Shown here in pieces: positions 44,278 to 55,559 of a stretch of 64,000 bases of DNA (its first letter is position 1; every line of letters starts with the position of its first letter). The notes under the pieces are model-generated. The model was given only the letters and a program-made list of their open reading frames with translations, searched no databases and was not told the DNA's origin. A program made the translations under genes and the position numbers. This DNA comes from Rhyacophila brunnea (taxonomy: Eukaryota; Arthropoda; Insecta; Trichoptera; Rhyacophilidae): the NCBI GenBank assembly GCA_022495005.1, contig JAGYXB010000196.1, positions 1,798,001-1,862,000 on the forward strand, in the 5' to 3' direction.

Positions 44278-45960
44278 ATGAGCAAGATCCCCTCGCTTTC
44301 CGGGTTATTGAACCCGGACTCACATGCGCCGATTGATGACAACTTTAAATCCGACCTGACGCAGATCCATGAGCTGAAGAGGAAGCTGAGAGCGGCAGAT
44401 TTTGCCTACATCTACGGCTTTCTCTGCATCGCTTATGGGGTCCCGCCTCATGAGTCACTGCCAGATCTCCAAAAACAAAAGGATAAACCAGAGAGAAAAA
44501 AGAAACCAAAATCAAATATGCAGAGAGTCTTGGAGGAAATAGAGGCCATCAAACTGGTTACCTCCGATCACGCCGACACGGAGGACGACGCTGACTATGA
44601 GGACCTAGACATAGATGACTCAGACTACTTCAACGACGATTCACAGACCTCGGTTGCTGACAAACCCGCTCAGGCCCCTGCTGAGGCTACAGCCAAAGCC
44701 CCGGCCTCAAGCGGCCCTTCAACATCCGCCGCCAAAACCACGACCAGCTCCGAAAAGATGGACACCACTCCTGCGGTGCCATCAATTCCCAGCACCAGCA
44801 AAGATACACCAAAAACATACGCAGCTGCAGCCAAATCAAATGCAGCCGCAGCCAAGACCAAAAGGAGCGATGACGAAGAATACTACAAAAGACTAAAAGC
44901 CGTCAACGACCGCTTCGATCGAGAAGAAGACGAAGAAAAAGAAAGAAGACAGATCAGGAGAGCTAGCAAACGCCTAGCTACCGAAAGCCCCGATCTCAAA
45001 ATTGCAAAAAAACCAGCAAAACCGACACCGAAAAAGCCAGACATGCCAAGCTTCAAAACGGCAGAACCAACAAACGACAAAAAAACAGACAGATCGAAAA
45101 AAACTCCACCTATCATCCTGCACGATAAAAAAGTATATAGAGATACAATGGCCAAGCTGAAAGACGCTGGTGTCACTATCTCTAATGCTAAGAATATCAA
45201 GGTAGGAATCCTACTCACACTGCCAGACTCAGACTCCTACAGGCTAGCAGTACGGATCCTGGACGCAGACAAGACTGAGTACCACTCATATAACCTCCAT
45301 GAGGAAAAACCACTGAAGATAGTGATCAGAGGTATCCCTGAAGAGACGAGTGCCGAAGAAATTCGCAGTGAACTCACTGCACTGGGATACCCGATCAAGA
45401 ACGCCTTCAGGATGACCCAAGGGAGCCAGAAGAAACAGATCCCGCTGATTCTCCTCGACGTCGAGAAGAGCGGCGATTCCAAGAATATCTTCAAACTCAC
45501 CTCCATCTTCGGATTATCTATCCAAGTGGAGCCGCTACGCAGAAGAACGGCGGATGGACAGTGTCATCGCTGCCAGGGCTTCGCCCACTCCGCCTCCTGC
45601 TGCCACGCAACTCCGATGTGCGTCCGATGTGCCGGTGAACACCTCACCTCGGACTGCAAGAAGAAAAATACGACCGATCCCGCCAAATGCGCCAACTGTG
45701 GTGGCCCACACCCGGCCAACTACAGAGGTTGCCCAAGGCACCCAAAACACGCCAGATATGCGTTTACAAACGCTGACAAGCAATTTCAACAACAGCCCAG
45801 ACAACGCGAAGAACCGCAAAACACATTCAGACCAGCTTGGATGAATACCACCACCAGAAACTCGGAGCCAGACCAAATCAATGAAGCGCTGATGGCGCTC
45901 AAGAACGCCATCGATATCGCCAACGAACTCATGAGAAGACTAACCAGCAAAAGGACCTAA
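44278..45960 (+). CDS. LINE ORF1 protein with PRE_C2HC and zinc knuckles, intact
   Basis: 560 residues, uninterrupted from ATG 44278 to TAA 45958-45960. N-terminal 70 residues are unassigned; an acidic tract (about 95-120) is followed by an Ala/Pro/Ser-rich disordered part (125-185) and a Lys-rich part (190-280). Residues about 320-425 fit the PRE_C2HC domain found upstream of zinc fingers in jockey/X-element ORF1 proteins (KIVIRGIPEETSAEEIRSEL; GYPIKNAFRMTQ; IPLILLDVEK). Three CCHC-like knuckles follow: C429-H-R-C, C448-V-R-C and C471-A-N-C (GGPHPANYRGC). It would bind LINE RNA and escort it to the nucleus. Codon use is GC-richer than the flanks. That the frame is intact while ORF2 is missing is notable. 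Confidence 0.9.
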   Translation: MSKIPSLSGLLNPDSHAPIDDNFKSDLTQIHELKRKLRAADFAYIYGFLCIAYGVPPHESLPDLQKQKDKPERKKKPKSNMQRVLEEIEAIKLVTSDHADTEDDADYEDLDIDDSDYFNDDSQTSVADKPAQAPAEATAKAPASSGPSTSAAKTTTSSEKMDTTPAVPSIPSTSKDTPKTYAAAAKSNAAAAKTKRSDDEEYYKRLKAVNDRFDREEDEEKERRQIRRASKRLATESPDLKIAKKPAKPTPKKPDMPSFKTAEPTNDKKTDRSKKTPPIILHDKKVYRDTMAKLKDAGVTISNAKNIKVGILLTLPDSDSYRLAVRILDADKTEYHSYNLHEEKPLKIVIRGIPEETSAEEIRSELTALGYPIKNAFRMTQGSQKKQIPLILLDVEKSGDSKNIFKLTSIFGLSIQVEPLRRRTADGQCHRCQGFAHSASCCHATPMCVRCAGEHLTSDCKKKNTTDPAKCANCGGPHPANYRGCPRHPKHARYAFTNADKQFQQQPRQREEPQNTFRPAWMNTTTRNSEPDQINEALMALKNAIDIANELMRRLTSKRT

Positions 45961-46167
45961 ATCCAGACCAAGATAGATAGAAACGAACGAGCGCCGACAA
46001 GAGAGAAGAAAGAAGAAAAACACTATTTTAAATCTAACCAACAAGCCATGATGCAGACATTACAGAAAAAAACCCGCAAGGGAGGAGACTTCCATCACAC
46101 GCCATCATACAGATGAAAGGGATATGGGGCTTGCCCCGGTGCCCTACACGCCAAACATACCACAACA
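45961..46167 (+). other. 3' region of half-LINE 2
   Basis: A-rich start, then GATATGGGGCTTGCCCCGG and an end in ACATACCACAACA just before the 3' target repeat. A short frame from ATG 46048 (MMQTLQKKTRKGG) stops after 22 codons and is not an endonuclease start that I recognise. Confidence 0.5.
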
Positions 46168-46251
46168 ACGTAGTGATAAGGGCATATAGATCGATGTCGC
46201 TACGCGCCGCACGTACACGGCACGGTAATTGTTAACATATGCTCATAGGCC

Positions 46252-48055
46252 TGTTGCGAAGGCTCCCATTTGCACGTATGTGCAATCACAAAGCATAGCA
46301 ACACCTAGGCAATCATCGATCCGATTATAATCACGATCCCGCGTAATTAATTTACATATCAATTCCGTTCATTAATATCCGCGGTCATTCCGCGCGCGGC
46401 GTTTCCGAATCGGTATTCTGGCAGCTTTCCTGCTCTCGCATACGACGGCGTCTCTGTCGTATGTGTAGAAACCGATTTCGAGATACAAATTTGCTCGCTT
46501 TGCAGTGACAGAGCCCCTCTCGCTCGCGTGTATGACGGCATCACGCTCACGCGCGACGGGAGAATCGGATCAATGATTTTGGTCGATCAAGGAGACCACG
46601 TACTGGAATAAAGTGCGAGTAATCTTTGATCGGCTAGGTATGAGTATGTACTAAGCAATTATTACTGCCTATATGTTTGGTTGACGGAATGACATCCGTC
46701 AACTAGTCGTAAGTATGTGCCCGTGGCGACACCGAGCTATATTAGTTGTTAATGTGAGAAAGGTTGCGCGACCAATACGTTTATATATTAGGATCGAGTA
46801 ACTTCCCCGCGTGATATGGGTTTATATTAAGCTTTTATTTTGTAGTTAAATTACCAATCTACCGAGTTCATATTCTTAGACCAACGTCAAGTAGGTATTC
46901 AGGCCGTCGGGGCGCCTCAAAGTTGAGCCCCCCAACGGTAGTTGGCCGAAGGATTGGTATGCGCTGTCGAAGGCCTGGTGCCGCAAATATGCCAAGTTAA
47001 CCACTGGCATATGACGCCTTATCATCCAGGCTAACTTTGTAGTACTCTTGTTTCTGGGTGAGAGGTACCTTCGCGCCGCTAGGGCCCGCAAAGCCGGCCG
47101 CCGCGGGAACGCCCCTCCCTCAGCCATGAAGAGCGCCACCACGCGGGGGGTGTGCTGTATCGATGGGTAATTCAACCACAAATCCGTCGATGCTTCGCAC
47201 GCCTTCGTAGGTGCGTTTTTCGTGGGGCTGGCCCAGAAACACTGCGGTACTGCTTCATCAATTACACGATCTCAGTACTCCTAGGTACTCGAAGGACGTA
47301 CGTGACGAGTGAGCGACGCCGCCCGCCGGCGAGCGTCGACTCGCGCCCATAATTTTTCTTAGTCGGCCCTTACGTAGATGTCGCGGGTAATTAGTCATTG
47401 TACAATTTCCGCCACTCTCGTAAGGAAACCGTTAATTAATTTTGTCACCCGAAAAACGTTGAGCTAAGGGATGAAATCGGCCAGATTTGCTTATAAACCC
47501 CCTATTTTTAATTTCATCAGTCAGTCTTCGCTCACATTCACGACCCTGAACCTGCGAAGGTCAGCGGCGGAATTTTGTTCACACTTTTCATATACAAGTC
47601 GCCAGGACTTGTGAGGAGGTACTCGCCCAGGTCCCGATACCTACTGGCAGATACCTACCTCCATACCTACTGTCACTTTGACAGATAGTGGTGAAGTGTC
47701 AACCAGCGACTTAGTCGTTTTATTCGCGAGTTTTATCGTTCATTACCGGACCCGGTCCCCAACCTTTTGTCGCGGTGCCCCGTGTTCGCGCAATCTCGAT
47801 TACAGATAAAGATAAATTAATTCTTAAATAATTAAATAATAAATGTGCTAGTTTGTACAATTAATATTATATAATAAATAAGACTTTTCTTTTCTTTTAA
47901 TAATTTTTGTGGTTTCGGACTTATATAATTTGAACTTTGAACCTTTGGTGATCGTGAGACCTAATAAAATTGTTTAATATAGTGTAAAGTTCTTTTACTG
48001 GACTAGACATAGTGCCTACCTGTTCTTCCTACAATTTGAATGTACCTCCACTCCA
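46252..48055 (+). mobile_element. Probable solo LTR (Ty3/Gypsy-like), about 1.8 kb
   Basis: Starts TGTTGCGAAGGCTCCC and ends CTCCACTCCA (TG...CA), flanked by GGCC on both sides (46248-46251 and 48056-48059). Inside, in the right order for an LTR on plus, are a TATA-like TTATAAACCCC (47491), an initiator-like TCAGTCAGTCTTCG (47518) and an AATAAA (47838-47843). The block is much GC-richer than the window. No gag/pol or partner LTR is present. The 4-bp duplication is short, so the exact ends are provisional. Frames inside it are not conserved coding sequence as far as I can judge. Confidence 0.5.
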
Positions 48056-48059
48056 GGCC

Positions 48060-48970
48060 CGGAGCTAGCCGAGGATTCGGAGGCCTACAATAACTTACCA
48101 TGTCATTCCCAACGTCTTCAAAAATACCATCATTTGAATTTGTTTAATTTTTCTTTTAAATAAATAAGAATAATTATTTGATTATTTTATTAAGTACATA
48201 TTTTTTTATCAACTGTAAGTAATTAATAAAAATAAATAATAGTTTCTAATAACAGTCAGTCATGGCATCAACTAATGGCAGTCACTGTTTTTTTACCTAT
48301 TTATTGTTTTATAATATTAAACATTACATTACCTACTAATAATTTCATTAAATCAAATATATTTATTAGGTATCTACCGACTCTTTTTCTATGTTCAAAA
48401 TATTTTTTTATTCCAAATAATCCACCTTTATTGATTAGCAACGCTAATATTTTATACCCTCTTGAACTGATCATGTGTGCAAAATTAGTGTGGTTTGTAA
48501 ATCGATAAGTACAAACTTAAAGAATTTGAAACGCGCTGTTGCCAGCTTGCCACGCAGCTTGCTTACTCAAGTACACGTGCACCGAGTAATATACGGAACG
48601 TGACTATAGCGCCAATTTATTTTGCACGACGGCGAACGCGTGAACAACATTATACAAAAACTTACGTTTTGACATCATTTGGGGGTCCGACATAATTTTC
48701 GTTTTTATGCTCTAAAGGTAGGTATAGTCAAGAAAAAAATAAAATTGCATGTTTGTAAACTTGCGTCCGGTATACGGACGTAAGATTGTACCCGGACGCC
48801 AGATTAATTGCAAATGGTCTATTGATGGACGCCGAATTGATGGCTGGATGTATATATATATGCTATTCTTGATACTTAGAAAATATGCATCGATTGTGGA
48901 TAATATTGTATATCTATAGTGTGGTATTACTTTTATACACTCCAACCAGCTATCTAGGAACCGGTCCACC
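48060..48970. other. Unassigned AT-rich sequence
   Basis: CAGGCCCGGAGCTAGCC at 48054 resembles one hAT terminus, possibly the element the LTR landed in. GGACGCC motifs at 48770-48835 faintly resemble the ends of 59052-59460. No gene was seen. Confidence 0.35.
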
Positions 48971-48976
48971 GTTACT

Positions 48977-49125
48977 GTACGAAAACATCTTCTTGGCTAC
49001 GCTTCTAGGCGCTGTTGTTTACTAAGTGGGAGGAGCTTGTTATTTTATAATGGAAGTGCGGTTAAAAATGGGCGAAACATGTTAGTTCACAGTTTTAACA
49101 CGTAGCCAAGAAGATGTTTTTGCAC
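48977..49125. mobile_element. Short TIR element, about 149 bp
   Basis: GTACGAAAACATCTTCTTGG, continuing CTACG at the left, and CGTAGCCAAGAAGATGTTTT, continuing TGCAC at the right, form about 25-bp inverted repeats. The target duplication is unclear. Confidence 0.65.
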
Positions 49126-49129
49126 TATA

Positions 49130-50267
49130 CGTGTTGCAAGAAATTGGTCGGATTTAAGTTTGATTAACTTATATTTTATCTAGTTGTAGTAGATACTGTA
49201 AAAATTGTATAATTAATAAGAAACATTATTTGAAAACCGTTCATTTGTGTAGTATTAATGAAATATTATTTTTTAAATGCTAAACTCAGTAATATTTTGT
49301 TCATTCGGAAGAAAACTAACAAAAATACTATTACCGAAAAATATGGATTATTAAAATATGAATTTTTGCATTACAAAAATTTGACAGCAAGTTCATAAAG
49401 ATTCTAGTATGGTTGAATGGGTATAATATGACTAGCGAGACAGACTGGCGACCCCCAGCTGGCTCTGCTAGTATGATATAAATATTATTATAAAAATAAA
49501 TAATTGTATTCTTTCTCCACGCTGTTACAGTCCTACAAACATTTGAAAGTCTGAAAAACGGTCAAAAATGGAACTACACACTACCATATGGACGCCATAT
49601 TGAAAACGTCATTTGAATGTCAGATTCTGTCCAGTTGCGAGTTTGATTGGGCTCCCCCATTAATTCTTCAGATTAGTTTGTAGGTCTGCAACTTTTGTAA
49701 AGAGTTGTACGTACTCGTATATTGAAAAAAAATGTCAATAAAAATAAATATGAGAAACATGTTTCTTCAGGACATCACTGCAAATTATAATTTTGTATAA
49801 TAGATAAGCACATGATTTAAATCGAAGCGCGTACATAATACCACTAATATATTGTATTTATTTATTCAATAGAAATTTAAGTAGGTACCTGGTTAATCGT
49901 GTAATCGTTAATGACATATCCGATTATCCGGTTATTAAAAAAGTGGAATAATTCAACATACCTAATTATTTATTACGTTACGGCTCTGCAATGCAATGTA
50001 TGAGAGAAAATGCAGCACATGTCGTGTCTGCAATAAAATTTTCTGAAGTGTCAATTTTCGCATGTGTTTTGTCATTCAATATAGGGCAACGGCATTCTGA
50101 ACAGTCAGCCATACATACTTGTTACAAATAGCTATAATAATTATATACCTATATTCTGGTCGCCTGGTACAGGATCTAGATAAGACATAAAACCTTAGTA
50201 ATGAGGGCCACAACGTTTTAAAAAATTCAGTCCACTATCGTTTTATTAAAAAAAAAAAAGTAGTTAT
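49130..50267. other. Mostly unassigned; one family-J terminal fragment
   Basis: 49432-49471 repeats the last 40 bp of family J (CTAGCGAGACAGACTGGCGA ... CCAGCTGGCTCTGCTAG) followed by T. The rest holds nothing that I recognise. Confidence 0.45.
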
Positions 50268-50275
50268 ATAGACGG

Positions 50276-50590
50276 CAGTAGCGAAGGGTGGAGGTAGGCT
50301 GTTAAGATCTGCCATAAATAGTGCACATCAAACTTTGTTAATCATACGATTTGTTTTTATTTAACTAAGACTATAATAAGTTACAGATAGTATTGGTTAG
50401 TTTTTAAAAATGAATTAAATCCTGCCTAAACCAAATCATAATAGTTTTGGTATATTTTGGGCAATACGACGAAATTGTGCACACCTTTTCATGCATACTT
50501 ATTTTTGTTTTCGTTGGATTAAGAATATATTTATATAAGAAATATTATTCTATCTATAAAATTTCCAAAGTTATGTATGATTTTAACGAA
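50276..50590. mobile_element. hAT-1 left-end fragment
   Basis: Starts CAGTAGCGAAGGGTGGAGGT and follows the complete hAT-1 copy at 15276 through CCTGCCTAAACCAAATCAT and TTTCGTTGGATTAAGAATA, then is lost near 50590. The right terminus is absent. Confidence 0.75.
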
Positions 50591-50968
50591 CGGTAACTAA
50601 ATATATAAATGAAAATGAAAAAAGGTTACTGGAAGTCATATCAAATTCATTTGAAGTAATTTGTGAAAGATTGAAAGCATGTTAAAGCAATTTGAGATTC
50701 ATCCAATGAATCAATTTCATTATTATGAAGATGACCCTATAAAAGGGGTCCATATTAGAGGTTGTTATCACGTTAGTTGTTACGCACAAGTCAGATCGCG
50801 TCAACTGGGCATGCTCTCAGTTTCTGGGCCTCTATTTGGAGTCGATGCACTGCTGTATAAAGGTACCATAGCTCCTTCCATTTGTCTCGTTACCTACCAC
50901 ATACATACGCCTAAATTGTATGATTTCGTCGATCCAGCAGGTCTTAGGCCTTTAGGGTGACCTGTAGC

Positions 50969-51369
50969 CATGGCCCCCACAAGGGGGGGGGGGGCTGACA
51001 GGGCTCTAGCCTGGCGGCCCGGGTCCTGGGGGGGCCGGCGTGACGGGTCGATAGATAAATAAGATAAATAGATCACAAATTTGCGCCATTGGTAGAAAAG
51101 TTGCCTGCGGCGCTATTACACTTCAAGAATATTAACATTTTAAAATACATGATAGGTACAAATTGTTGTGTGTAAACTGCATAATTCAAGTGGATTTATT
51201 TAAAAATACAAAAAATGCCAAATATACACTGCATATCCTTAATTTTACCTGGAACACTATTTGGAAAACGCTTTTGTAGAGCGTCACACTGCCTTTAACC
51301 CTAGAAATAGGTAGGGGGGCCCGCCAACGATCCTGGCCTGGGAGCCCGCTTCAGGATGTGGGGGCCATG
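50969..51369. mobile_element. hAT-type element with G-rich interior, 401 bp
   Basis: Ends CATGGCCCCCACA and TGTGGGGGCCATG are perfect inverted repeats, flanked by CCTGTAGC (50961-50968) and CCTGTGGC (51370-51377), an 8-bp duplication with one mismatch. The left interior is a G12 run followed by a GC-rich block (50980-51045). It is non-coding. Confidence 0.85.
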
Positions 51370-51379
51370 CCTGTGGCTG

Positions 51380-51983
51380 TTGTTGGGTATGATTTAATAA
51401 CATTTATGCACATTGCCATTTCAGCAATTTGACGATCTAAATCACATTGCGTACAAATGTTTTCCCCTTCCTTATCCATTGTTTTTTCTGGTATTTCCGC
51501 ATTATAGCCGACATGCATCTTTTCCTGCCATAATTAAAATATATAAATGATTAAATATAATTATGCAATAAGCCAAATGCAAACGCATAAATCAAACCAT
51601 AATTAAATTTAGTCTCAAGTCCGCGGTTGATCGATCTACATTCGCTGCGTATTTGTGTTTATTAGAAAGCACTGTTTGTTTTGTTATAAGATAAGATAAG
51701 ATAAGATCTATCTTAGTATAGACATCTATTACTACATAACAATATTGTCAATACCACATTTCTGTAGAACGCAACAAAAAATACTTATTATATTATGTTT
51801 TGATTTATTTACGACTGACATCTTTCTATTGATACATTATTGCAGACTAGCAGTTTAATTATGCGGATTTAACACAACCTGTCAAATTATTATTGACAAG
51901 AGTTTAAAAAAAGAAAATCTCATCTCTATACCAGATCATTTCAAATGGGTACAGTCAATAAGATATTATCATGGTATAGGATA
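51380..51983. other. Unassigned sequence
   Basis: A short (ATAAG)n microsatellite lies at 51686-51706. Nothing else could be supported. Confidence 0.4.
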
Positions 51984-51991
51984 GCAGATAG

Positions 51992-52577
51992 CAGTGGCGA
52001 AGGGTGGAGGCAGGCTGCTAAGATCCGCCATAAATGGTGCATACTAAACTTTGTCAGTCATACGTATCTGTTTTTATTGAAATAAAACAACAATTTATAG
52101 ATGGCATTAGTTAGTTTTTAAAATTCAATTAAACACTGAGAAAACCAAGACATAATAATATAAAAGTCAAAAAATACTCGTCTATCTATAAAATATCTGA
52201 AATTATGCAATTAAATCGTACATAACATTGAAAATTTCATAGATAGAATAATATTTTTATCTATTATAATACTCGTAGTTTAGTTCAGGCAGGGCCTAAT
52301 GAATTTAAAAAAATATACCAACAATAATATGTATAATATAAATTGTATTTTTAATCCAACGAAAACAAATACGTATGAATGAAAAATGTGCACAATTTTG
52401 TCGTATTGCCCAAAATATACCAAAACTATAATGGTTTGGTTTAGGCAGGGTTTAAAAACCAATACCATCTGTAAACTGTAGTCTTAGTTCAATAAAAACA
52501 AATACGTATGACTAACAAAGTGTAATGTGCACTATTTATGGCGGATCTTAACAGCCTACCTCAACCGTTCGCTACTG
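51992..52577. mobile_element. hAT-1 MITE, complete copy, 586 bp
   Basis: Starts CAGTGGCGAAGGGTGGAGG and ends CAACCGTTCGCTACTG; flanked by GCAGATAG (51984-51991) and GTAGATAG (52578-52585), 7 of 8 matching. The interior carries long subterminal inversions like the 15276 copy. Confidence 0.88.
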
Positions 52578-52844
52578 GTAGATAGGGTTGCCATAAATTT
52601 AATGTCAATCAAGTATATGGGACAGTTTTTGTTTTAGAACAATATTTAGGTCGGTCGGAGGGGAATAAGAGGTTAGAAACATAACAATAAATATAACAAA
52701 CACACAATAAATTAATATATTTATTGACTTGTATACGTATCTCTTGTAATAATCATATCGCAGTGATTTCGCCAACTTGGAGTCGCATGGAGCTCAGGGC
52801 TGTATTCTGTGAGGACCAAATTTAATGTCGTTTGGTCAACGCGT

Positions 52845-53256
52845 GCGTGCTACCTGTGCTCCTGTATGGCTGTGAAACATGGCATCTCACTAAGCTTCAA
52901 AGGTCTCGGCTTTTGAGCTTTGAGAATCGACGTCTCCGCCGAATCTTATGGACATAGGTACGACCGCGTTTGAAATATTCGTTTTCGTGAGTGGACACAG
53001 CAGCCCTCGGTGAATGAGGTAATCATGAAGAGACGCTTTACGTGCCTCGGAATGTGTTCGGATGCCGCCAGAGAGTGCGACACTTCGTGCCGTTGTGGCA
53101 CAGTCTCAAGGGTTCCGTCGCCTTTTCCAGCCCTCCCTCACCCTGCAGCGATGCTACAAAAGTGATCTATGGGTCTAGCACGGCGAGAGGCGCGAGAGTT
53201 GGCGATAGAACGAGGGAAGTGGCGCAAACTTGTGCTTGCCAATGCTGAGGCGTGAC
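52845..53256 (+). pseudogene. LINE reverse-transcriptase C-terminal fragment (family Q)
   Basis: Plus-strand pieces in changing frames: VLPVLLYGCETWHLTKLQRS (52855-52915), SFENRRLRRILW (52917-52952) and RELAIERGKWRKLVLANAEA (53192-53250). This is the thumb/tail region that ends insect LINE ORF2s. At least three frame breaks and stops are present. The same 3' end is seen inverted at 37903-38003. Confidence 0.7.
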
Positions 53257-53462
53257 AGGGTGAAAGAAAAATGATATAAATCACATATATCCAGTTTATT
53301 TCCTTTTTTACATAAAACTAAAATTCGGGAAAAACCATTTTAAAATTTACCGCAAAATCGCTTTGACCATTTCCACTGCCTGACTCTTCTTATCCAGTGA
53401 GATGTTATCAAGAAAAACATATTTGTTGTATTAGCATCTTGTTTCCAACTGACTATCTACAT

Positions 53463-53932
53463 GAAGGGGTAGTGAACCTGGCCCCTACCGCCCACTAGTG
53501 GGCGTTCCAGCTTCCACGGTGGGCGGTAGGGGTTATAAAAACATTTTCATTATGTTTTCATAAAATTCATTTGTTCCTCACAAAAACTGAGCTAGACAAA
53601 ATCCAATATTTAGTTTCACAGCATCAGCCTCAGGGATCTCATTAATAATTTAATTAATTAAATGTAATTTCATCAGACCCCATGCTTCTATGTGTGCAAA
53701 GTATAAATAAAAAGATTTATTCTGCCAAACTTAGCGAAAGTCTGTCATAAAGTATTTTTTTAGTAAGTTAATATTATTGTATGCTTTAACTTGCATTATC
53801 AATTTTATAAATAAAATAACTTCCCTACTTTATAAATCAACATTACTGTGGAACCGATGGGAGGTTACAAAATTTTACTACTAACAGAGATACAAAAGTG
53901 GGCGGTAGGTATAAAAAAGTTGACTACCCTTG
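53463..53932. mobile_element. Family-K hAT MITE, 470 bp
   Basis: GAAGGGGTAGTGAAC...CCCCTACCGCCCAC at the left and GTGGGCGGTAGG...GACTACCCTTG at the right are inverted ends. A perfect 8-bp duplication ATCTACAT (53455-53462 and 53933-53940) flanks it. Extra GTGGGCG/CGCCCAC inversions are clustered near the left end. It is non-coding. Confidence 0.92.
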
Positions 53933-53944
53933 ATCTACATTATT

Positions 53945-55130
53945 ATAAAAAATGTTATTATTAAAAACATTTCGAGACTGGCCTAAACCAAAGCCGACTC
54001 AAGCACAAGCCGAAGCATTCGGAAACTTACCGACAACTAGTGGTCCTACCTCTCCTGCCCCTCCCGCTGCTGTTCATGGGTGACCTATTATTGTTCTATA
54101 GAGTTCTTATACTGACGTGTCTGTCGTGTTCACTTGTCAGAGCATTTTATTGATTTCGTTAAGAACTGATTATTTTAATATATTTTGGAGACCTCGGAGT
54201 TCATGTGATTTAGTACTTCTGTGTTATATTAATAATAATTGGAAGTGACGATTAATGTAAGTAAACTTCTTCTGTGTTTAATAATATCATAATACAGTTG
54301 GACGCTTGCTAAATTGACAGTCAGTTCAAAACGACAATAATTTATATTTTATTTAATAAAAATACGCTTCTGAATACATATAATATCAAACTGCGCTTGT
54401 AAGTACGTTATCAATAGTATTATAGAGATATAGAACTAAAAATTAAATACCTATTTTTCGTAGTGTCAAATTATAGAAAACTCGGTAAGGAGGTGATCTC
54501 ATCAATAATAAATTCTGCATATCCGTTTATCAATCTTAGTCAGTCATCCATTGACGCAAACGCTGACTCGATTATTTCAATAAAAAGAATATTATTTTGA
54601 TTGTATACATGTAGGTAAGGGAGGTTGATGATGGGTAGGTATGTAGAAATGAGTAGAAGGATTTATTGCGTGATAAAGTAGCCCAATATATTTTTACCTT
54701 AACCAACAAAGATACAATCGTAATTACAGTTCGTACAATGTGAATTTTACAATAATAATTATGGAGAGTTGTGTTTGTGATAAAATTACTAACGTTGAAG
54801 CGAGATGCGTGTAGCTAGTTTGAACGATTTTAAGGTATGAGTTACTGATGTATTGCCACATTCATTTTTATAGTAAAAGAAGACAAAAAAAATACGGAGT
54901 CGGCGTGGGTTGACTGACCGCCGTGGGTTCACACCCTGTGGATCATTTCTTAGAAATTTGTCTGTGAAATTTGACTATGACAAAAACGTTATCAATTAAA
55001 TAATGTATTTCTTGCTACAATGTTGCAGAAATGCATTATTTACTCGTTAATTCTTGCAATACAATGAGTGATAATATTTTTAGGCTTTTAACTATGACTT
55101 AAAATGCGAATTAACACGGTGCACTTTGTC
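53945..55130. other. Unassigned; GC-richer patch near 53985-54090
   Basis: 53985-54090 (CCTCTCCTGCCCCTCCCGCTG) is locally GC-richer and followed by AT-rich sequence. It could be a 5' non-coding exon or old retroelement sequence. Nothing proves a gene. Confidence 0.3.
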
Positions 55131-55137
55131 TGAGGAA

Positions 55138-55500
55138 TCTTGTTCTGCCCACATACATATCGAATAATAATTTATCGGAAATGTCACTCGAATATACGTT
55201 TCCGGTCTATTACTCTCTCAATCTCCGTATCGTCCCGCACAACATCTCATTGATTGTATCGAAATTCGGACCTCGGAACATTATCATAAGTATTGTAACA
55301 TAACTAATTTAACATATTATTGTACTGACCGTTACGCCGCTAATAAAACTCGCTCCTGCATCCATCTTCGACTTCTTCATCATCATCCTCAACACCATGA
55401 CCTACGACACGTCGACGACTTCCACAGTGGTAACTCAAATCGAACCTCACATTGATGACCCACATTGAACCCCACAGTGGTGACCCCGACTTTGAAAACC
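55138..55500 (+). mobile_element. Possible LTR remnant with primer-binding-like site
   Basis: An AATAAA (about 55343) is followed by CTTCCACAGTGGTAACTC and again CCCCACAGTGGTGACCCCGAC (55470-55490). A CACAGTGGTGACCCCGAC string is typical of the LTR end plus primer-binding site of some Gypsy-type elements. The LTR start is not defined and no internal gag/pol follows. Confidence 0.35.
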
Positions 55501-55559
55501 ACGCAATCTACTATTAGCAAGTTTAGCAAGGTGCAAAGGGGGGTACGAGACCCTACCAC

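Larger units (their letters stand above)
43622..46167 (+). mobile_element. 5'-complete ORF1-only LINE derivative (half-LINE 2)
   Basis: Flanked by a perfect 12-bp direct repeat ACGTAGTGATAA (43610-43621 and 46168-46179). The 5' end, at the border of the left repeat, reads ACATTCGCAGACTGGC. A CATTCG start is characteristic of jockey-clade internal promoters. It contains a 655-bp 5' UTR with a tandem repeat, an intact ORF1 of 560 codons and only about 207 bp after ORF1. No endonuclease or reverse transcriptase is present, and the 3' end lacks a long poly(A). Mobilisation must have used enzymes from another LINE. Confidence 0.7.

Noticed and set aside
44670..45876. Long antisense and alternate-frame ORFs within half-LINE 2
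   Set aside because: They mirror the biased composition of the real ORF1, which alone has recognisable domains.
50679..50960. 93-codon plus-strand frame with a TATAAAAGGGG inside
   Set aside because: No family recognised and the end abuts the TSD of a hAT element; probably chance or old retroelement sequence.
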